Source of the DNA: Crocinitomicaceae bacterium
GTDB taxonomy: Bacteria; Bacteroidota; Bacteroidia; Flavobacteriales_D; Sanyastnellaceae
Reading direction: 5' to 3'
NCBI GenBank assembly: GCA_020848015.1
Contig: JADLBA010000018.1
Span: forward strand, 1 to 10,703
DNA length: 10,703 nucleotides
Shown: positions 6,113 through 10,703 of the stretch, in pieces
How the letters are laid out: the number at the start of each line of letters is the position of its first letter
Position numbering within the stretch: the first letter of the stretch is position 1
Notes under the pieces: generated by a model
Database searches by the model: none
What the model was told of the DNA's origin: nothing
What the model saw: only the letters and a program-made list of their open reading frames with translations
Program-made: the position numbers and the translations under genes

Positions 6113-8738
6113 TTTCTTTCACGAGCATTCCTCCAACTAACAACAGTAGCAGCAAAGACCCTGCGAGAGAATAGATTTCACCTTTCTTATAGACTTCGGG
6201 TTCAAAACTCCACTCAATAGTATGGTCGCCGGAGGGAACCATTACTCCCCTCAGAACATAGTCAGCTCTAAAGTACGGTTTCTCTTGCCCGTCAATTTTA
6301 CAGATCCATCCTTCTGGATAGTATATCTCACTGAAAATAGCCGGCGCATCCACTTTGGATGAAGAGGTATATTTGAGATAATTGGTCTTGTATTCTGCTA
6401 GGACGATATGCGAAGTTGAGTCTTTGGCGGTTGGCGAATTAACCACTGAAGCAAATCGCTGATCAATAATAGCCGTTTTGGCTGGATCAATAGATGCAAT
6501 GGCCTTCATCTCCTCATTAGCGCTATTGACCAGATTTATTTTTTCCACAAACCATGCGTTCCCAAGAGCATAGGGATTCTGGATTGGTGGGGCATCTGGG
6601 TTGAACACAATGTATTTCGTATTCAGCATATTGATAGCAGGTAAGGTCGCAAGCACATTCAAACTCTGATTGGTTTTCAGGCTGTCAATCAGCCGGTGAA
6701 TTTCATCGCTGAGATAAAACTCGATCAGTTCCTGGTAACGTTTCAGTTTTGCTCCGTGGTATCCGCCGATGCTTTTGTGGAAATAAGAAGTAGAGGCATC
6801 ATTGAAAGGGTTGCCGAGGGTCAATACGCGATAATCTGAATTCAGATAAAGCGCACCAAAGTCAGCGGCAAATTCAAGGCGGTCTTTTTTCTTCACTTTG
6901 TCAAAATTGCCGGATGATTTCATTTTTGCGAGCAGCGCATCAGATTTGGCACTGAAGTTTTCGATCTGTTTCTTTTCGGCTTCGAGAATAAAATAATCTG
7001 CTTTCGAAGGTTCGTTCGGAATAAGTTTTTCATCGAGAGGAACATAGTGTCGGTAGGTATTTTTTTCCTTGGATGAATTGAGGTAGCGTTGATCTACGGG
7101 GATCATATCTCCCGCTACCATTGCTATTAGAATTAAACCAGTGCTCCAGTGAGGTATCAGCCTGTACCATGTAATGAGCACTAGTGCAATGGTTATGAAT
7201 ACAAAGACGATAGTCCGCTGTGCATCTGCCTTGAAGATGTCTTCACGTACTCCGGCCAGTGCATTTTTGTAGTCCTCCAACATATTCATTTGCTCAGGAT
7301 TGCTGCCGAATTTATCTTCGGTCTGTGCAAAGTACTCTGTTTCTTCACCAGAAAATAAGGGGCCGGTGATTTTGGGAGAGGAAGCCACAATGATGAGTAT
7401 CAGTGTCAGTGAAGCGAGACCTGCAAACAACCATTTTTTTTCCGTAACCCAAAGTTTTCGGGCTATCAATTGATTTATAAACAGAACAGCCATTGCAGGA
7501 GCTATCACCTGAATAAGTACCAGGATCATTTTGGAATCTCTGAACTTATTATACAGCGGCACCTTATGAATAAAAAAATCGTTGAGCGCCGTCATTTCTT
7601 TCAGGCATAGTCCCAGTGCCAATACTGTAATGAAGAGAAATGGCCAGCGCAGTATGTCTTTCGTAAATATGAGTCCGAGCACAAAGAGAAACATGATGAC
7701 CGCACCGAAATAGAAGGCACCACCCGTAGAGTGCTGTTCTCCCCAGTACTGGTTTGTTTGTCCGATATTTTCGCGAAAATTGCGCGGAATTTTTTGCATC
7801 AGTTCTTTGTTGTTGCGGATGTAGTCACTCTTTCCTCCCTTTGCATTCGGAATGATAAGAGACCATGCTTCACCACTGCCAAAATTGTAATCCAGCATAT
7901 AACTTTCTTCGAGACCGCTTACCTCCGAATCAGATTTTTTCTCACCATTGGCATCAATGGTCAGTTCTGTTTTTCCCCGTGTAGTAAACTTGCTATACTC
8001 ATAGGTGGAAAGGAGATTCCCTGCGCTGGGAAGAACTGCGATACCGGCAGCTACAAGTAGCAGCAGAGAAGACGATATCCATCCCGTCAATTGTTTTGCA
8101 AGGATGGTTCTTGCGAGTTCTCCTAGAGCAACAGCGCCAAGGAGAAAAGCAAGATAGTAAGTAATCTGCACGTGATTAGCATAGATATTCAGGCCAAGAA
8201 AGAGCGCAAACAATGCTGCACCGAATATTTTCTTTTCTCTATAAGTGAAAATAAATGCACCCAAGGCGGGGGCGAGGTAGGCAATTGCATGCACTTTTCC
8301 GGTATGGCCGGCACCGAGATAGAGTAAATTGATTGAGGCGAACCCGAAGCCGATAGCTCCGGCAATCCCGACCCAGGGATTGATACGCATACAGAGGCAG
8401 AAAATATAAAACCCGATCATGCAGAGAAATAAGGTGCCGGGCGCTCCCGGAATACCGAGGCGCAGAATACCATCAGCGTATCTCAGCAGGTTAGATGGGT
8501 GCAGGGTGGATACTTGGTAGGCAGGCATACCGCCAAACATGGAATTAGTCCATAGCGGTTCATCGTTATTCATCAGGCGGTAGTCGGCGATTTCTTTCGA
8601 CATACCTCTCCAGTTGTTGATGTCGCCCTGTCTAAGGTCGTAACCATTCCATACCGGCCCGAAATAAACGCAGGCAGCAATAACAAAAATGATGATTGCA
8701 ACAAAATGCGGGATGAGTCTGAGAAGAATTGTTTTCAT
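6072..8738 (-). CDS. YfhO family membrane protein (GT-C-like)
   Basis: An 888-residue protein starting at ATG 8738-8736. An N-terminal helix (about residues 10-27) is followed by a loop with RQGDINNWRG (36-45), whose Asp39 is a candidate for the acidic catalytic residue GT-C-fold glycosyltransferases carry in their first external loop, and by PLWTNSMFGGMPAYQ (61-75), a block typical of YfhO proteins. Many further helices run to about residue 545. A large soluble region of about 300 residues then ends in YYPEGWICKIDG (806-817), LRGVMVPSGDH (824-834) and a last helix at 856-873. The C-terminal blocks are diagnostic of the family (PF09586). In Firmicutes, YfhO contributes to glycosylation of lipoteichoic acid; Bacteroidota have no such polymer, so the acceptor here is unknown, possibly an envelope glycan or lipid. 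The 95-nt gap from the upstream DUF4834-like gene holds no clear promoter box. The 3' end overlaps the convergent membrane-protein gene. Confidence 0.88.
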   Translation of the reverse strand: MKTILLRLIPHFVAIIIFVIAACVYFGPVWNGYDLRQGDINNWRGMSKEIADYRLMNNDEPLWTNSMFGGMPAYQVSTLHPSNLLRYADGILRLGIPGAPGTLFLCMIGFYIFCLCMRINPWVGIAGAIGFGFASINLLYLGAGHTGKVHAIAYLAPALGAFIFTYREKKIFGAALFALFLGLNIYANHVQITYYLAFLLGAVALGELARTILAKQLTGWISSSLLLLVAAGIAVLPSAGNLLSTYEYSKFTTRGKTELTIDANGEKKSDSEVSGLEESYMLDYNFGSGEAWSLIIPNAKGGKSDYIRNNKELMQKIPRNFRENIGQTNQYWGEQHSTGGAFYFGAVIMFLFVLGLIFTKDILRWPFLFITVLALGLCLKEMTALNDFFIHKVPLYNKFRDSKMILVLIQVIAPAMAVLFINQLIARKLWVTEKKWLFAGLASLTLILIIVASSPKITGPLFSGEETEYFAQTEDKFGSNPEQMNMLEDYKNALAGVREDIFKADAQRTIVFVFITIALVLITWYRLIPHWSTGLILIAMVAGDMIPVDQRYLNSSKEKNTYRHYVPLDEKLIPNEPSKADYFILEAEKKQIENFSAKSDALLAKMKSSGNFDKVKKKDRLEFAADFGALYLNSDYRVLTLGNPFNDASTSYFHKSIGGYHGAKLKRYQELIEFYLSDEIHRLIDSLKTNQSLNVLATLPAINMLNTKYIVFNPDAPPIQNPYALGNAWFVEKINLVNSANEEMKAIASIDPAKTAIIDQRFASVVNSPTAKDSTSHIVLAEYKTNYLKYTSSSKVDAPAIFSEIYYPEGWICKIDGQEKPYFRADYVLRGVMVPSGDHTIEWSFEPEVYKKGEIYSLAGSLLLLLLVGGMLVKEIKNSFSPAVSKAS

Positions 8739-8818
8739 ACCAAAAGTTTGATTGGGCGGGAAGTTATAACATCCGAGAACTTAGATACAAAAACAAAAGC
8801 TGAATTATGAGAAAGGTG

Positions 8819-8832
8819 CCGTTGGGAAACGG
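8819..8832 (-). terminator. Weak terminator-like hairpin after DUF4834-like gene
   Basis: CCGTT (8819-8823) and AACGG (8828-8832) form a 5-bp stem with a 4-nt loop, one base beyond the DUF4834-like stop codon. In the direction of transcription (minus) it is followed by a pyrimidine-rich stretch, CACCTTTCTC, rather than a true T-run. It may attenuate read-through into the yfhO-like gene. Confidence 0.3.
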
Positions 8833-8833
8833 G

Positions 8834-9106
8834 TCAGTTACGAATTTCTATATAATCCACGTATTCATCGTTGTCATCTTTTTCACGAGATTTTCGCTTG
8901 GAATTCTCAATTGTTACTTCTCCTTCTTTTCGTTGAGGTTCGTGCTGGCGATAAAATTCGCCGGCGCGCTCTTTCATAGCCTGCTCGCCTTTTTTAACCA
9001 CATAAGGAAGAGCCATTCTCATGATAAGACGGATAATAAAAGAGAACAAAAGAAAATAGAAAATAATCTTAATGACACCGCTGACAGATGCTTCGTAAAT
9101 AACCAT
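8834..9106 (-). CDS. DUF4834 family small membrane-anchored protein
   Basis: A 90-residue protein. One N-terminal hydrophobic helix (about residues 9-34, GVIKIIFYFLLFSFIIRLIM) is followed by a lysine/arginine-rich stretch (VVKKGEQAMKERAGEFYRQ), then a highly charged, probably disordered cytoplasmic tail. It ends with DEYVDYIEIRN, matching the 'Y-V-D-Y-x-E' ending that I associate with DUF4834 proteins of Bacteroidota. Function is unknown in the family. It is the gene immediately upstream of the yfhO-like gene, on the same strand, 95 nt away, so the two may be partly co-transcribed. A promoter-like box ends 4 nt before the ATG. The family call is from recall of the architecture and ending, not from a search. 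Confidence 0.7.
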   Translation of the reverse strand: MVIYEASVSGVIKIIFYFLLFSFIIRLIMRMALPYVVKKGEQAMKERAGEFYRQHEPQRKEGEVTIENSKRKSREKDDNDEYVDYIEIRN

Positions 9107-9110
9107 CCTG

Positions 9111-9118
9111 CAAATTTA
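9111..9118 (-). promoter_or_regulatory. -7 promoter element (TAAATTTG) of DUF4834-like gene
   Basis: The minus strand reads TAAATTTG, matching TAnnTTTG, and ends only 4 nt before the ATG, so the transcript would start at or very near the A of the start codon. No -33 TTG is seen. Confidence 0.3.
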
Positions 9119-9125
9119 TCATACA

Positions 9126-9145
9126 CGGGGTTTCAGGACTCCCCG
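9126..9145. repeat. GC-rich hairpin (CGGGG / CCCCG) between DUF1853 and DUF4834-like genes
   Basis: Arms CGGGG (9126-9130) and CCCCG (9141-9145) enclose a 10-nt loop in otherwise AT-rich DNA. It lies 73 nt beyond the DUF1853 stop and just upstream of the DUF4834-like promoter box. There is no T-tract on the minus strand, so it is at most an imperfect terminator or an upstream regulatory site. Confidence 0.3.
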
Positions 9146-9217
9146 CTTAGGATGAAAAGATGTAATTTTTGATAAATTGGTATGAATATCATTGTGTTTG
9201 CGGTGAGCTTGTTATTA

Positions 9218-10135
9218 TTAAGATAGTTCAGGCCATTTATCAGGAACGATAATGCCTCTGGAAATTTCCGAACGCGATTCATCCAATTGAATGATCATTG
9301 TTGGGCGGAATGGTTTTTCCCCTGTAAAAAGAATTAGTTCCAGTTCATTTCCGGTGAGTACAGGAAGATGGTTATCCCAGTTGTAATAGGGGCCGATCCA
9401 GCGCGAGCGGGGAAGGATCAGCCATTGAGCAGGACTTTTTGCCAGAGCAGTAATATCCTGACGGTGCATCCACCATCCTGAATTGTAATTCGGATGATGG
9501 TGTTTCGGGGATGAACTTTTGCCGAGTTCGTTATAGCGATGAAAAAAATATCCTTTGAGAAACATCAGTGAAAGAGGGGGAGAAAGCCCGTTATTTCGCA
9601 AAAAGAGCTCACCTTCTGGTCGTTTGAAAATAGTGAGTTGCCGGTGAAGTTTATTCATTTTATTCAGCAGTGAATCTTCGGCATTCGGCCCCTTCCAGGA
9701 AGCCCAATCCGGGGTTCCAAGGCTGCTGAGGAAATATTTGCAGGCAGCTTCACAATGGATGATCTGTCCACTCTCTTTATTTTCGATGATAAAATCAATC
9801 TCTCCGGATGTCGAATTTTCCTCACGCAACTGGACATTGGAGTGTAAAATACTGAGGAAAGGGCTTTCAGAAAACCAGTAGTTAAGGAGAGTTTCGAATC
9901 TTTTTCCCAGCAGTTGATTTGGATGGCTATCAAGAAACCGCCGGAGAGCAGAAGGTTCCTTGTCCAGTTCTTCCAGCCAGGAAAGGTGATTGTCAAACTG
10001 AGAGGATATCCATTGTGAAGGAGAAATGGACAAAACATTTGTCTTTTTGTTATCGGATAGTAATGGTGCAGAGCCAATAGCCCAAGCCAGTTCGGCAACA
10101 ATGTCGTTTTTATATTCTCTGCGAAAAAAAAACAT
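9218..10135 (-). CDS. DUF1853 family protein (possible PD-(D/E)XK nuclease-like fold)
   Basis: A 305-residue soluble protein when started at ATG 10135-10133; an in-frame TTG at 10159 would add eight residues but lies inside a strong dyad, so ATG is preferred. The order of blocks fits DUF1853 (PF08907): ELAWAIGSAPLLS near the N-terminus (15-27), LGKRFETLLNYWF (76-88), SGEIDFIIEN (110-119), IHCEAACKYFL (126-136) and WKGPNAEDSLLNK (147-159). The acidic pair in GEIDF (Glu112, Asp114) followed after a short hairpin by E-x3-K (Glu129, Lys133) resembles the core of PD-(D/E)XK nucleases; this is my inference, and the spacing between Glu and Lys is longer than the classical E-x-K. No partner methylase, helicase or toxin-antitoxin gene is nearby. 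A basic, aromatic C-terminal half includes SGWWMHRQD and PRSRWIGPYY. The biological function of the family is not known to me. Confidence 0.85.
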   Translation of the reverse strand: MFFFRREYKNDIVAELAWAIGSAPLLSDNKKTNVLSISPSQWISSQFDNHLSWLEELDKEPSALRRFLDSHPNQLLGKRFETLLNYWFSESPFLSILHSNVQLREENSTSGEIDFIIENKESGQIIHCEAACKYFLSSLGTPDWASWKGPNAEDSLLNKMNKLHRQLTIFKRPEGELFLRNNGLSPPLSLMFLKGYFFHRYNELGKSSSPKHHHPNYNSGWWMHRQDITALAKSPAQWLILPRSRWIGPYYNWDNHLPVLTGNELELILFTGEKPFRPTMIIQLDESRSEISRGIIVPDKWPELS

Positions 10136-10152
10136 TCCTTTTCGTACTTCAT

Positions 10153-10175
10153 TTCCCAATTGTAAATATTGGGAA
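10153..10175. repeat. 8-bp perfect inverted repeat in the divergent DUF1853 / small-protein region
   Basis: Arms TTCCCAAT (10153-10160) and ATTGGGAA (10168-10175) are perfectly complementary around a 7-nt AT-rich spacer, extendable by one T-G wobble. It sits 17 nt before the DUF1853 ATG, in the expected leader or core promoter of that gene and about 70 nt upstream of the divergent small-protein gene. The geometry suits an operator for a dimeric regulator or an RNA hairpin at the start of the DUF1853 mRNA. No T-tract follows the second arm when read on the minus strand. Confidence 0.6.
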
Positions 10176-10221
10176 GTAGATTTTTTATCCCTCTGTACGC
10201 GAAAATAACTTTTGGAGGGTT

Positions 10222-10229
10222 TATTTTTG
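10222..10229 (+). promoter_or_regulatory. -7 promoter element (TATTTTTG) of small-protein/ompH-like unit
   Basis: TATTTTTG matches TAnnTTTG and ends 15 nt before the GTG at 10245. It would drive the small protein and the OmpH-like gene together. A -33 TTG at normal spacing is not visible. Confidence 0.4.
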
Positions 10230-10244
10230 CCAAAATACTAATTG

Positions 10245-10496
10245 GTGAGAGTCGTTGCAACAATTCCACATCCGCATTGCCAGATATCTATTTTTTCATA
10301 CAATGAAAAATGGATCATTGAGATAGAGGGAGGACAATACAGGCAAAGCTATAAGATCAGTCAGGACAGTGTTCAGAGTGTAGAGGAGGTAAAAAAACTC
10401 GTTACTCCGCGCCTTCTGAACAGTACCTTAGCCCGATTTTCTGGAATGCATGAAGACTTTGCAGAAGCTTTTCAGGAGTTAAAGAAGACGATATAG
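10245..10496 (+). CDS. Small uncharacterised protein upstream of the OmpH-like gene
   Basis: An 83-residue soluble protein starting at GTG 10245 (VRVVATIPHPHCQISIFSYNEKW...); an adjacent TTG at 10242 is the alternative, and there is no ATG at a suitable place. The first half alternates polar and hydrophobic residues as in beta strands (CQISIFSYNEKWIIEIEGG, then a YRQSYKIS strand); the second half reads as two helices (VQSVEEVKKLVTPRLLNSTLARF and HEDFAEAFQELKKTI). There is no signal peptide or membrane segment. I recognise no named domain, although short proteins of this pattern seem familiar from Bacteroidota genomes. The stop codon TAG is one base from the OmpH-like ATG, so translational coupling is likely and a shared envelope-related role is possible. 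A promoter-like box lies just upstream. Confidence 0.72.
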   Translation: MRVVATIPHPHCQISIFSYNEKWIIEIEGGQYRQSYKISQDSVQSVEEVKKLVTPRLLNSTLARFSGMHEDFAEAFQELKKTI

Positions 10497-10497
10497 G

Positions 10498-10703
10498 ATG
10501 CTTACAAAAATTTCGATAGGGATGAATCTACTGCTGATTGTTGCTGTAGGTTACCTTTTTTTTAAGATACCCGGGCAGAAAAAAACAGATAATACTGATT
10601 TGAAGGTTGCTTCTGCTTTCTCCGATACTGTTACTGTAAGAGCACCGGTTCTAGCGTATGTAAACGGCGATAGCCTGAATGAGCAGTATGATTTTATTAA
10701 AGA
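10498..10703 (+). CDS. OmpH/Skp family periplasmic chaperone (partial, continues past the right edge)
   Basis: An open frame begins at ATG 10498-10500, one base after the preceding stop, and continues off the right edge (68 codons visible). A hydrophobic N-terminal segment, about residues 8-23 (MNLLLIVAVGYLFFKI), looks like an uncleaved signal anchor. A flexible polar stretch follows, then APVLAYVNGDSLNEQYDFIK (about 49-68). The 'I/L-A-Y-V-N-x-D-S-L' pattern opens the OmpH/Skp domain in Bacteroidota homologs. Skp-type chaperones bind unfolded outer-membrane proteins in the periplasm and hand them to the assembly machinery. The long coiled-coil helices typical of the family would lie beyond the window. 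The close spacing indicates one transcript with the small upstream gene. Confidence 0.8.
   Translation, partial: MLTKISIGMNLLLIVAVGYLFFKIPGQKKTDNTDLKVASAFSDTVTVRAPVLAYVNGDSLNEQYDFIK

Noticed and set aside
8807..9172. 121-codon plus-strand frame opposite the DUF4834-like gene
   Set aside because: It lies antisense to a gene with a coherent membrane anchor, charged tail and family-like ending.
9664..10269. 201-codon minus-strand frame overlapping the DUF1853 gene in another phase
   Set aside because: The DUF1853 frame carries the family blocks through the same bases; this longer overlapping frame has none.
9218..10703. DUF1853 plus neighbours as an anti-phage defence cassette
   Set aside because: The neighbours are an OmpH-like chaperone gene and a DUF4834-like gene, with no methylase, helicase, reverse transcriptase, toxin or mobile-element marks; the dyad alone is not enough.

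Overview
This window looks like chromosomal core DNA from a Bacteroidota bacterium. The evidence is the gene content: a GldA-type ABC ATPase, a short membrane-anchored DUF4834-like protein, a large YfhO-family membrane protein, a DUF1853 protein and an OmpH/Skp-type periplasmic chaperone. Several start codons are also preceded by TAnnTTTG, the -7 promoter element of this phylum, and Shine-Dalgarno sequences are mostly lacking. The finer lineage cannot be fixed from sequence reading alone. I see no rRNA, tRNA, CRISPR array, insertion sequence, integrase or attachment site.

Layout, left to right. At 1-428 (minus) is the N-terminal two thirds of a MarC-family membrane protein, cut by the window edge. 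At 429-947 is a gene-free stretch. At 948-1859 (plus) is a gldA-like ATPase gene, convergent with an MFS transporter at 1921-3210 (minus). Next on the minus strand is a small, apparently frame-broken ORF (3366-3571), directly behind a GNAT/FemAB-like acyltransferase gene (3589-4872). The acyltransferase is divergent from a plus-strand pair: a DCC-family thiol-disulfide oxidoreductase (4968-5369) and a multi-pass membrane protein (5396-6112). The 3' end of the latter overlaps the 3' end of a minus-strand YfhO-family gene (6072-8738) by 41 bp. Further right on the minus strand are a DUF4834-like gene (8834-9106) and a DUF1853 gene (9218-10135). A divergent intergenic region with a strong dyad follows. 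The window ends with a plus-strand pair: a small uncharacterised protein (10245-10496) and, one base later, the start of an OmpH-like gene (10498 to the right edge).

Most genes encode envelope or membrane functions (transport, periplasmic chaperone, redox, possible glycosyl or acyl transfer). They are arranged as short, mostly independent units rather than one pathway operon. No convincing new multi-gene system is visible. The observations most worth following are the frame-broken small gene behind the acyltransferase, the dyad before the DUF1853 gene, the repeated near-leaderless promoter arrangement, the redox/membrane pair, and the tightly coupled small protein before ompH.
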